Assembly (NCBI GenBank): GCA_022826505.1
Contig: JAJDUQ010000085.1
Location: forward strand, 1 to 41,568
Reading direction: 5' to 3'
DNA length: 41,568 nucleotides
DNA from: Gammaproteobacteria bacterium
Lineage (GTDB): Bacteria; Pseudomonadota; Gammaproteobacteria; HK1
Of this stretch, positions 34,852 through 41,568 are shown one piece after another. Within the stretch, counting starts at the first letter, position 1, and each line of letters starts with the position of its first letter. The notes under the pieces were generated by a model. That model worked only from the letters and a program-made list of their open reading frames with translations. It made no database searches and was not told the DNA's origin. A program made the position numbers and the translations under genes.

Positions 34852-34990
34852 CCGGGCCGTCGCAAGTCGCGGAGTGGCATCCGGAGCCGAAGGCTCTCCC
34901 CCGGAAATCCCGAGAAGCAATGCTCGTTCCCTCCGAGTCCCAATCGCTCCGCGACTGCCCTCTCCCAACCCGCGGCTGAGCCATCCTCGA

Positions 34991-35060
34991 TCACTATTGA
35001 CATGATCAATGGTAATCATTTGACAGATTGGGTTGTTTTGTAGTCCGAGACTCCTAGCAT
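34991..35060 (+). promoter_or_regulatory. AT-rich promoter island upstream of isocitrate lyase
   Basis: An unusually AT-rich stretch between the MFS and aceA genes. It carries TTGACA twice (34997-35002 and 35020-35025, 23 bases apart) as -35 candidates, TAGCAT at 35055-35060 as a poor -10, and an inverted repeat ATGAT-N8-ATCAT (35002-35006 / 35015-35019) lying between the two TTGACA boxes. The palindrome is a plausible operator for a carbon-source regulator. The transcription start cannot be fixed. Confidence 0.5.
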
Positions 35061-35123
35061 GGGCAGTCCACTTGGTGCGGGCCCCATCGCCCGCGGACAC
35101 GATCACGCAGGGAGACCAGAGCC

Positions 35124-36431
35124 ATGAGCCAACAGCATGAGACCGCGGTTCTCGAGCAACAGTGGCGGGACCACCCCCGCTGGCGAGGCATCGAGCGCGG
35201 ATATTCCGCCGCTGATGTGGTGCGCCTGCGCGGTTCGGTACAGATCGAGTACACCCTGGCGCGCAGGGGCGCGGAGCGTCTGTGGAAAGCGCTCGAGGCC
35301 GAACCCTGCGTGCGCGCCCTCGGCGCAGTGACCGGCAACCAGGCGGTGCAGATGGCCAAGGCGGGACTGCAGTCCATCTACCTGTCCGGCTGGCAGGTGG
35401 CGGCAGATGCGAACAACGCGGGGCAGATGTATCCGGACCAGAGTCTGTACCCCGCCGACAGCGCTCCCGAGCTCATCCGCAGCATCAACGCCGCCCTGGC
35501 CCGGGCCGACCAGATCCACCATGCCGAGGGCGACGACTCGATCGACTGGTTCCTTCCCATCGTCGCCGACGCGGAGGCCGGTTTCGGCGGCGTGCTGAAC
35601 GCCTTCGAGCTCATGAAGGACATGATCGACGCGGGCGCGGCCGGCGTGCACTTCGAGGACCAGCTCTCCTCGGCGAAGAAGTGCGGCCACATGGGTGGCA
35701 AGGTGGTGCTCCCGACCCAGGAGTCGGTCCAGAAGCTGATCGCGGCGCGCCTCGCGGCCGACGTGTGCGGCGTGCCCACCCTGCTCGTGGCCCGCACCGA
35801 TGCGCTCGGCGCGAAGCTGCTCACGAGCGACGTCGACGCCAACGACCAGCGCTTCGTCACCGGCACGCGTACGGTCGAGGGGTTCTACGAAGTGCGGTGC
35901 GGGATGGAGCAGGCGGTCTCGCGCGGACTCGCGTACGCCCCGTACGCCGACCTGTTGTGGTGCGAGACGTCGAAGCCGGATCTCGGCGAGGCACGGGAAT
36001 TCGCCCAGGCCATCCGGGAGCGGTTCCCGGGCAAGCGGCTCGCCTACAACTGCTCGCCGTCGTTCAACTGGAAGGCGAACCTCGACGACGCCACTGTGGC
36101 GCGGTTTCAGGATTCGCTGGCCGAGATGGGATACCATTACCAGTTCATCACGCTCGCCGGCTTCCACGCCATCAACTACGGCATGTTCGAGCTGGCGCGC
36201 GGATACCGAGACCGCGCGATGAGCGCCTACGTGGAGCTGCAGGAAGCGGAGTTCGCGGCCGAGTCGCTCGGCTATACCGCCCACAAGCACCAGCGCGAAG
36301 TCGGCGCCGGCTACTTCGATGCCGTCACCGAGGTGGTCACCGGCGGGGCGAGTTCGATTTCCGCGCTCTCGGGATCGACGGAAGAAGAGCAGTTCGAGGT
36401 GCAGGAGGAAGAGCACCGCAACGTCGCCTGA
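35124..36431 (+). CDS. aceA: Isocitrate lyase
   Basis: A 435-residue enzyme, practically the E. coli length. It splits isocitrate to glyoxylate and succinate in the glyoxylate shunt, allowing growth on acetate and other C2 units. The catalytic motif KKCGHMGG has C187; [19 protein letters not shown] and the N-terminal [23 protein letters not shown] segment (split at about 70-93) are typical. A GGGAG site precedes the ATG. It has its own AT-rich promoter region and is followed by two hairpins before an acylating aldehyde dehydrogenase. No malate synthase is in the window. Confidence 0.97.
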   Translation: MSQQHETAVLEQQWRDHPRWRGIERGYSAADVVRLRGSVQIEYTLARRGAERLWKALEAEPCVRALGAVTGNQAVQMAKAGLQSIYLSGWQVAADANNAGQMYPDQSLYPADSAPELIRSINAALARADQIHHAEGDDSIDWFLPIVADAEAGFGGVLNAFELMKDMIDAGAAGVHFEDQLSSAKKCGHMGGKVVLPTQESVQKLIAARLAADVCGVPTLLVARTDALGAKLLTSDVDANDQRFVTGTRTVEGFYEVRCGMEQAVSRGLAYAPYADLLWCETSKPDLGEAREFAQAIRERFPGKRLAYNCSPSFNWKANLDDATVARFQDSLAEMGYHYQFITLAGFHAINYGMFELARGYRDRAMSAYVELQEAEFAAESLGYTAHKHQREVGAGYFDAVTEVVTGGASSISALSGSTEEEQFEVQEEEHRNVA

Positions 36432-36447
36432 CCGGCAACGCCACCCG

Positions 36448-36487
36448 CCGGCAGCGGTTGATTCCGAGCCGGAATCGCCGTTGCCGG
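36448..36487 (+). terminator. Stem-loop downstream of aceA
   Basis: CCGGCAGCGG at 36448-36457 pairs with CCGTTGCCGG at 36478-36487 (one G-U pair), and ATTCCG at 36461-36466 pairs with CGGAAT at 36470-36475 around a 3-base loop. The hairpin starts 16 bases after the aceA stop. No T-run follows, so it may be a weak terminator, an attenuator or an mRNA-stabilising 3' end. Confidence 0.6.
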
Positions 36488-36495
36488 AAAGATCG

Positions 36496-36527
36496 CCGGC
36501 CGTACCCGTCTCTCCGGGCACGGCCGG
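36496..36527 (+). terminator. Second stem-loop between aceA and the aldehyde dehydrogenase
   Basis: CCGGCCGT (36496-36503) pairs perfectly with ACGGCCGG (36520-36527), with an inner CCCG/CGGG stem and one mismatch between. It follows the first aceA hairpin by eight bases. There is no T-run. Tandem hairpins of this kind could separate expression of aceA from the next gene. Confidence 0.55.
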
Positions 36528-36685
36528 AACGAAACAACGACCGCAGTCGGGCGACATCCAGCCCCCCTGCATCCGCGGGGACACGGTGCGCGGTGCTCGC
36601 CGGTTCGTGATGCCCGCGTGGCAGTAACGGGCGCATCCGACCCCGCCTCGACATCCATGCCTCGATATCCATGAGGAACGACATG

Positions 36686-38119
36686 ATGAGCCAGCCAGCC
36701 ACAGCCCGAGTCGACGTATTCGAGCGCGACCCCGAAGAAACCGCCAACGAGTTGATTCGCCGTGCGCGTGCGGCGATGGAGGCATTCAGGGACGCGACCC
36801 AGGCGCAGGTCGACGAAGCCGTGACGGCTGTCGCGTGGTCGCTCTACAAGCCGGAGCACGCCGAGGCGCTCGCGCGGATGGCGGTCGAGGACACCGGGAT
36901 CGGGAACGCGCCCGACAAGGTGATCAAGAACCAGCGCAAGACCTTCGGCACCCTTCGTGATCTCATGCGGGTGAAGAGCGTCGGGATCATCGAGGAGCAG
37001 CCCGAACTCGGGCTGGTGAAGTACGCCAAGCCGGTCGGGGTGGTCGGCGCGGTGACTCCGTCCACGAACCCTGCCGCCACGCCGGTCAACAAGGCGATGA
37101 TGGCGCTCAAGGGCCGCAACGCAATAGTCATTGCGCCGTCGCCGGCAGGGCTGGCGACCACTACCCGCACGGTGGAGCACATACGCGCGGCACTCGATAA
37201 GATCGGTGCCCCTGCGAACCTCGTACAGGTACTGCCACCGCCGGTCGACAAGCCGCTGACCAACGCGCTGATGGCCGCATGCGACCTCGTGGTCGTCACC
37301 GGCTCGCAGAACAACGTCCGCAACGCCTATCGCAGCGGCACGCCCGCGATTGGCGTAGGAGCAGGGAACGTCCCCGTCATCATCGATTCGAGCGCGAAGC
37401 TCGACGAGGCGGCACAGAAGATTCGCATGTCGAAGTGCTTCGACAACGCGACGTCGTGCTCGTCGGAGAACTCGGTGATCATCGTCGACGACGTCTATGA
37501 CGACGCCATCGCGGCGCTGGAGCGCGCCGGCGGATACCTCGCCGACAAGGACGAAAAGGACGCGATCCGCGACACGCTCTGGGTCAACGGAAAGCTCAAC
37601 CGCAAGGTCATCGCCAAGGATCCCGCCGTGTTCGCCACCGAGTGCGGGCTCGACGGCGAGGCACGCGTCTCGAAGTTCTTCATGGTCGAGGAAACCGGGG
37701 TCGGCCGCGGCCATCCCTTCTCCGACGAGAAGCTCGCCCTGGTCCTCACCGTGTATCGGGCGAAGTCCTTCGACGACGCCGTCGACAGGGTCCGCGCCAT
37801 CATGGATTTCAAGGGCAGGGGACATTCGGTCGGCATTCACACCGACGAGATGGCGCACGCCCGCCGGCTTGCCGAGGAGCTCGACACCGCGCGCGTCCTG
37901 GTCAACATGGCGCACACCTTCGGCAACGGCGGCGGGTTCGACAGCGGCCTCAACTTCACCCTGTCGATGGGCTGTGGGACGTGGCAGGGCAACAGCATCA
38001 GCGAGAACCTCAACTACCGCCACTTCCTCAACATCACCCACCTCGCGGTGCCGATTCCCGAGGACCGGCCCAGCGAGGAGGAATTGTTCGGCGCCTACTG
38101 GGAGAAGCACGGAAAGTAG
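36686..38119 (+). CDS. Acylating aldehyde dehydrogenase, sulfoacetaldehyde/acetaldehyde type
   Basis: A 477-residue CoA-acylating aldehyde dehydrogenase. The catalytic Cys is C258 in ATSCSSENSV; PVGVVGAVTPSTNPAATP and NKAMMALKGRNAIVIAPSP form the cofactor region, and TFGNGGGFDSGLNFTLSMGCG is the C-terminal oligomerisation block. The SCSSENS form and overall length resemble sulfoacetaldehyde dehydrogenase SauS more than EutE/AdhE, so sulfoacetaldehyde is a candidate substrate, but acetaldehyde or glycolaldehyde would also fit next to aceA. The start at 36686 has GAGG eight bases upstream; ATGs at 36683 and 36671 are alternatives. No sulfo-specific partner (SauT, Xsc) lies within the window. 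Confidence 0.8.
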   Translation: MSQPATARVDVFERDPEETANELIRRARAAMEAFRDATQAQVDEAVTAVAWSLYKPEHAEALARMAVEDTGIGNAPDKVIKNQRKTFGTLRDLMRVKSVGIIEEQPELGLVKYAKPVGVVGAVTPSTNPAATPVNKAMMALKGRNAIVIAPSPAGLATTTRTVEHIRAALDKIGAPANLVQVLPPPVDKPLTNALMAACDLVVVTGSQNNVRNAYRSGTPAIGVGAGNVPVIIDSSAKLDEAAQKIRMSKCFDNATSCSSENSVIIVDDVYDDAIAALERAGGYLADKDEKDAIRDTLWVNGKLNRKVIAKDPAVFATECGLDGEARVSKFFMVEETGVGRGHPFSDEKLALVLTVYRAKSFDDAVDRVRAIMDFKGRGHSVGIHTDEMAHARRLAEELDTARVLVNMAHTFGNGGGFDSGLNFTLSMGCGTWQGNSISENLNYRHFLNITHLAVPIPEDRPSEEELFGAYWEKHGK

Positions 38120-38774
38120 GTGCCCCGGACGGTACTCCCGCTCCCGGAACTCTCTGCGGGCGCGCGCCCCGTGCCGTTCATCGACTGCCGCCGTCTCGCT
38201 CCTGCGGCAATGCCGATGGTGACGTTCCCGCACCGGATTCGCCGGTGCGGGAACGATGAATCGACTGCGCGCCACGGTCCGCATGCGGCCCCGCACGCGC
38301 GATCCGTTTCTCCCGCTCGCCGTGGGCGAGGAATGCCGCATCGCGCGGCCCCACGGACGCGCAAGTCCGTGCCTCGGCGCCTGGATCGAGGGACGGGAGT
38401 CCGGAAGCACCAAGTGCCGGTGGTGTCGAATCCGGACGCGGTCGGACACCCCTCCCGGAAGGCTTCGTTCCATCGCGATCCGCTATTCCTTGCGGGATAT
38501 GGCGGCATTTCAGCCGTCCCGGTAGGGTCCCGGCGGACCAGGAGGGAGGCTCTGTGGAGGTTCGCGTGGAGCTCGATACTTCGGGTTTGACCCATCCGCC
38601 GGAACGACATCCGACGAGGCATCGGCAACGTCCGAGCGCGAGCCTCGCATCCCGCACGACCGCCTCCAGCCGAGTTTCACCTTCACGTATCGCAAGAGAT
38701 GCCCGACGCACCGGAAGCGAGCCCACGCATTCTTCCCGCCGAGGAAGCGTTCCTCGACGTCCGGTGAACGGACG
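38120..38774. other. Long intergenic region between aldehyde dehydrogenase and YedE genes
   Basis: 655 bases with no convincing protein gene. It holds the 14-bp hairpin at 38223-38255. Further right, GGAGGGAGG at 38541-38549 stands eight bases before a GTG at 38554 that opens a 74-codon frame ending in ATGA over the YedE start (38775-38778). That product is Arg/Ser-rich without recognisable motifs, so it is either a translated leader or chance. Confidence 0.5.
38223..38255 (+). terminator. Perfect 14-bp stem-loop after the aldehyde dehydrogenase gene
   Basis: CGTTCCCGCACCGG (38223-38236) pairs without mismatch with CCGGTGCGGGAACG (38242-38255) around the loop ATTCG. It is the strongest hairpin seen in the window, about 100 bases after the stop at 38119. 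The lack of a T-run argues for a Rho-assisted or bidirectional 3' end, or a protein-binding palindrome. Confidence 0.7.
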
Positions 38775-39983
38775 ATGACGCAACTCGGGACGCAGGCGGC
38801 GCCCGGCCGGAGCGGCGGCGCCCTGAACGCATGCTACGGAAAGCTGTTCGGCGAGCAGTGGCCGGCGTGGGTGGGCGGCATCCTGTTCGGGGTCCTCAGC
38901 ATCGCACTCTTCGCGTGGGAAAAGCCCTGGAGCGTGGCCGATGGGGTGAGGAACTGGGGCGACTGGCTGCTGAACGCGGCCGACATCACCGACACCTTCA
39001 TCATCGACCCCCACCTGTACTCGACCTCGGTACTCAACCTCGGAATCATCGGGGGAGCGTTCGCGGCCGCGCTGCTCGCGCGCCAGTTCCGGGTCCGGGG
39101 CGCTCCGCCGTGGGAGCTGCTCAAGGGCGTGGTGGGCGGGTGCCTCATGGGCATCGGCGCGACACTCTCCTTCGGCTGCAACATCGGCGGCTTCTTCAGC
39201 GCCACCAGCGCGCTCTCGCTCTCCGGACCGGCGATGATGCTCGGGCTCATGCTCGGCGCCATCGTCGGCCTCAAGCTGCTCGTGTGGGAGGTGAGCTACC
39301 TCGAGCTGCCGGACTGGATGAGCCGCATCGGGCGCTCCGACTCCGCCGGTTCGTCGCAGGCCTGGCGCCGGCTCCAGCCGCTGGCGGGCGTCGCAATACT
39401 CGCCGCCGGCGTCGTGCTCGCGCTCGTGTACGACGGCCTCGACTACACCACCCGCGCCGGACTGCTCGGGTTCGGCCTGGTCATCGGCATCATCATGCAG
39501 CGTACGCGTTTCTGCTTCGTGCGGGCGTTCCGCGAGCCGTTCATGACCGGACACGCGGACGCGACCCGGGCGGTGGCGATTGCGGTGGTCATCAGTACCC
39601 TCGGATTCACCTACCTGAAGTGGGCGGACTTCAAGGACTGGGAGGTCTTCGTCAGGGACAGCTTCTGGCTCGGGAGCCTGCTCGGCGGCTTCATCTTCGG
39701 CGTCGGCATGTCGTTCGCCGGCGGCTGCGCATCGGGCGCGCTGTGGCGCGCGGGCGAAGGGCACGTGAAGCTCTGGGTGGCGGTCGCCTGCTTCGCACTC
39801 TCGGCTTCGTACTTTCGCGAATGGCTCGTCGAGAGCGGGCGCCGGGATCGGCTGGGCGAGGCCGTGTTCCTGCCCGACTACATCGGATGGGAGATGGGCG
39901 TGGGCGCGGTGATCGTCCTGATGGCAATATGGTATCTGTGCATGACCTGGAACGAGCGCAAGCAGAAGCTCCTGATGATGTGA
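38775..39983 (+). CDS. YeeE/YedE family sulfur-compound transporter
   Basis: A 402-residue membrane protein with about nine to ten helices in two YeeE/YedE halves. Each half has the conserved cysteine loop: LSFGCNIGGFF (about residues 134-144) and FAGGCASGALWR (about 315-326). In YeeE such cysteines pass thiosulfate through the membrane; relatives include SoxT and putative selenium transporters. The C-terminus ends in a helix and Lys-rich tail. It precedes by 112 bases an exported beta-propeller gene. Substrate is inferred from family: thiosulfate, sulfite or a related sulfur/selenium species. Confidence 0.88.
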   Translation: MTQLGTQAAPGRSGGALNACYGKLFGEQWPAWVGGILFGVLSIALFAWEKPWSVADGVRNWGDWLLNAADITDTFIIDPHLYSTSVLNLGIIGGAFAAALLARQFRVRGAPPWELLKGVVGGCLMGIGATLSFGCNIGGFFSATSALSLSGPAMMLGLMLGAIVGLKLLVWEVSYLELPDWMSRIGRSDSAGSSQAWRRLQPLAGVAILAAGVVLALVYDGLDYTTRAGLLGFGLVIGIIMQRTRFCFVRAFREPFMTGHADATRAVAIAVVISTLGFTYLKWADFKDWEVFVRDSFWLGSLLGGFIFGVGMSFAGGCASGALWRAGEGHVKLWVAVACFALSASYFREWLVESGRRDRLGEAVFLPDYIGWEMGVGAVIVLMAIWYLCMTWNERKQKLLMM

Positions 39984-40095
39984 GCACGACACCGGGATGC
40001 GTGTGCCCGGACCGCAGCGCAGACGGCGACCGGATTCCGACGGAGCATTCCGACAGTGACATTGCAGGAACAACACCCTCAAGGGAGGAAGAAGC

Positions 40096-41382
40096 ATGAA
40101 GACTGACAGTCGAGTTCTGGCCGGTGCCGGCGTCCTCGCGCTGAGCCTCGCCGCCGGCGGCGCCGCGGGGATGGACAAGAAGTTCGGCGCGCCCACCGAG
40201 GGCATGACCGTGGAGGAATACCAGTCGCTCGTCTTCCTGGATCCTCAGAACACCATGCGCATGGACTGGGATGCGGTGAAGGGCATGGACGGGTACTTCC
40301 TCATCGACAACCAGGGCGAGCCCACCGTGTCGGTGGTCGACTACCACAAGGGCGAGACCATCCGGAAGCTCGACATGGGCGAGACCGGCAATCATCACCT
40401 GTGGGTGATCCCGGGCGCACGCTACGTGTGGTCGTCGCAGCGCTACGAGTCGGACACGTTCTGGACCATCGACCTCGCCACCATGGAAGTCGTGGACAAG
40501 TTCCCGCTGAGCATGGGCGACAAGAAGGTGATCGCGCCGCTCCACGTCGGCTTCGCCTACACCCAGCCGCTGGCGGTGGTGGGCAACATCCTCGACAAGG
40601 AGCACGGCTATCTCACCGTGCTGAGCACCGTCACCCGCCGCCCGGTCGAGATCATCGAGCTGAGCTGCAACGGCGCCCGGGACACGATGTTCACCTTCGA
40701 TGACTCCAAGATCTTCACCACCTGCCAGCAGGATCCGCGGGGCGTCTCCATCGTGGACGTGGCCACCCGCAAGGAGATCAAGATGGTGCCTCTGAAGGGC
40801 TCGCGGGCCGGCACCATGACCCCCGACGGGAAGTACTTCCTGGCCGCCGGCAGCGGCGTGATCGGAATCTTCGACACCGCCACGGCCGAGATGGTCAAGG
40901 AGATCGAGGTCGAGGGCGGCGGCGGCAACATCACCTGTCTCTCCGACTCGTCGAAGTGCTACGCCGGCCGGCGCAAGGCCGAGGCGGTCGCGGTGCTCGA
41001 CATGGAGACGCTGACCCTTGCGAAGATGATCAAGACCGGTCCCGACGCCAATCGGCTCTACATCAATCCCGCCAACAAGCGTTACGGGCTGTTCGCCAAC
41101 GAAGGCGGGAAGTCGGACATCGTCACCATCATCGACACCGAGCTCGATGTCGCGGTCAAGAACATCTTCACCGGACTCGGGCCGCACAACATCGCCTACA
41201 ACCCCGAGGGCACGCGGGCGGCGATCACCACCAAGAAGGAGCCGGTGGCGACGCTGGTCGACACCTCCTCGGCCGATCCGATGGACTGGGATGTCGTCAC
41301 CACCGACCTCGCGGCGGGGATCCAGAACAACGGCGTTCGCTGGGTCCCGAGCCCGGAGGCGCTGAAGACGGTATTGAACTGA
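40096..41382 (+). CDS. Exported YncE/YVTN-type beta-propeller protein
   Basis: A 428-residue protein with a Sec signal peptide (RVLAGAGVLALSLAAGGAAG, residues 6-25) and repeated propeller blades, e.g. PTVSVVDYHKGETIRKLDMG, DTFWTIDLATMEVVDKFPL, GVSIVDVATRKEIKMVPLKG, GVIGIFDTATAEMVKEIEV, EAVAVLDMETLTLAKMIKTG and SDIVTIIDTELDVAVKN. These resemble cytochrome d1/YncE-like seven-bladed propellers; no CxxCH heme motif is present, so it is not a c-type cytochrome. It is likely periplasmic, perhaps a binding or assembly partner. GGGAGG precedes the ATG. It lies between a YedE transporter gene and a Tat-exported protein gene. Confidence 0.83.
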   Translation: MKTDSRVLAGAGVLALSLAAGGAAGMDKKFGAPTEGMTVEEYQSLVFLDPQNTMRMDWDAVKGMDGYFLIDNQGEPTVSVVDYHKGETIRKLDMGETGNHHLWVIPGARYVWSSQRYESDTFWTIDLATMEVVDKFPLSMGDKKVIAPLHVGFAYTQPLAVVGNILDKEHGYLTVLSTVTRRPVEIIELSCNGARDTMFTFDDSKIFTTCQQDPRGVSIVDVATRKEIKMVPLKGSRAGTMTPDGKYFLAAGSGVIGIFDTATAEMVKEIEVEGGGGNITCLSDSSKCYAGRRKAEAVAVLDMETLTLAKMIKTGPDANRLYINPANKRYGLFANEGGKSDIVTIIDTELDVAVKNIFTGLGPHNIAYNPEGTRAAITTKKEPVATLVDTSSADPMDWDVVTTDLAAGIQNNGVRWVPSPEALKTVLN

Positions 41383-41409
41383 CGGATACCGAAAGGAGCT
41401 GACAGGTGA

Positions 41410-41431
41410 GGGGCCGCCGGTTCGCGGCCCC
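41410..41431 (+). promoter_or_regulatory. Stem-loop between propeller and Tat-protein genes
   Basis: GGGGCCGC (41410-41417) pairs perfectly with GCGGCCCC (41424-41431) around a 6-base loop. It lies 28 bases after the propeller stop and 33 before the next ATG. Without a T-run, and inside an apparent operon, an mRNA-processing or attenuating role is more likely than full termination. Confidence 0.55.
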
Positions 41432-41464
41432 CGATACCGACAACGCAACCAGTGGAGTCCAACC

Positions 41465-41568
41465 ATGAACATCGACGGGAGTCTCAGCCGCCGCCGATTC
41501 CTTCGCTACGCGATGGTGGGTGGCGTGGCCGTACCGATGTACGCGTCGACGGTGATCGGCAACGACGC
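41465..41568 (+). CDS. N-terminus of a Tat-exported protein (cut by window edge)
   Basis: Thirty-four codons are visible: a twin-arginine signal peptide with the motif SRRRFLRYAMVGG (residues 8-20), then a hydrophobic stretch to ASTVIGND. Tat export implies a protein folded in the cytoplasm, often with a metal or cofactor such as molybdopterin, Fe-S or copper. The mature part lies outside the window, so the function is open; a sulfur-compound oxidoreductase would suit the neighbouring YedE and propeller genes. GGAG lies eight bases upstream of the ATG. Confidence 0.85.
   Translation, partial: MNIDGSLSRRRFLRYAMVGGVAVPMYASTVIGND

Noticed and set aside
38120-38590. 156-codon frame starting right after the aldehyde dehydrogenase stop
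   Set aside because: It runs through the 14-bp hairpin, has no ribosome site and looks random in composition.
40034-40054. ATTCCGAC twice, 13 bases apart, before the propeller gene
   Set aside because: An 8-base direct repeat alone is weak evidence for an operator and no promoter elements flank it.

Overview
The window is GC-rich (roughly two-thirds G+C by eye) and densely coding. Shine-Dalgarno sites are normal, ATGA start/stop overlaps are frequent, and most of the DNA holds catabolic and transport genes. A GC-rich pseudomonadotan (proteobacterial) chromosome is the best fit: E. coli-length isocitrate lyase, CaiB-type CoA transferases, SDRs, MmgE/PrpD, a Rieske oxygenase and a BKACE enzyme. 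No genus can be named. No rRNA, tRNA, CRISPR array, prophage or complete mobile element was seen.

Layout. (1) 1-5600: possible transposase tail at the left edge; a Rieske oxygenase with a Glu at the bridging position (quaternary-amine type); a FAH-family enzyme; a beta-keto acid cleavage enzyme; and a divergent MarR-EmrA unit with a palindromic operator. (2) 5700-12600: a sugar-acid cluster made of an SDR, a small DUF1640-like membrane protein, denD, a DHRS6/2-keto-3-deoxyfuconate-dehydrogenase-like SDR, a diketo-acid FAH hydrolase, an IlvD/Edd aldonate dehydratase and a CitE-like lyase. Dehydratase, SDR and FAH hydrolase are the three steps of the diketo-hydrolase route from aldonates to pyruvate plus a hydroxy acid. 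(3) 12600-17300: a DMT exporter, a TcuA-like flavoprotein, a MATE exporter and, on the other strand, a membrane-anchored protein built from 27-bp/9-residue tandem repeats. (4) 17500-21600: CoA transferase and a crotonase lacking both catalytic Glu residues, a TfoX-like protein, and branched-chain aminotransferase.

(5) 21600-26300, minus strand: MmgE/PrpD, MaoC hydratase, acyl-CoA dehydrogenase and CoA transferase, which look like a route for activating, oxidising and hydrating a carboxylic acid. (6) 26400-33500: a nuclease-like fragment, a HAD dehalogenase-type hydrolase and a complete dipeptide/oligopeptide-type ABC importer (two ATPases, binding protein, two permeases). (7) 33600-38250: an MFS transporter, isocitrate lyase behind an AT-rich promoter island, paired hairpins, and an acylating aldehyde dehydrogenase of sulfoacetaldehyde/acetaldehyde type. 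(8) 38700-end: a YeeE/YedE sulfur-compound transporter, an exported beta-propeller protein and the start of a Tat-exported protein.

Taken together the genes suggest a scavenging heterotroph that breaks down methylated amines, sugar acids, organic acids, peptides and possibly organosulfonates, with the C2 products entering the glyoxylate shunt. The less expected items are the 27-bp repeat protein and its small paralogue-like partner, the nested inverted repeats at the marR promoter, the Glu-less crotonase, and the transporter-propeller-Tat module cut by the right edge.
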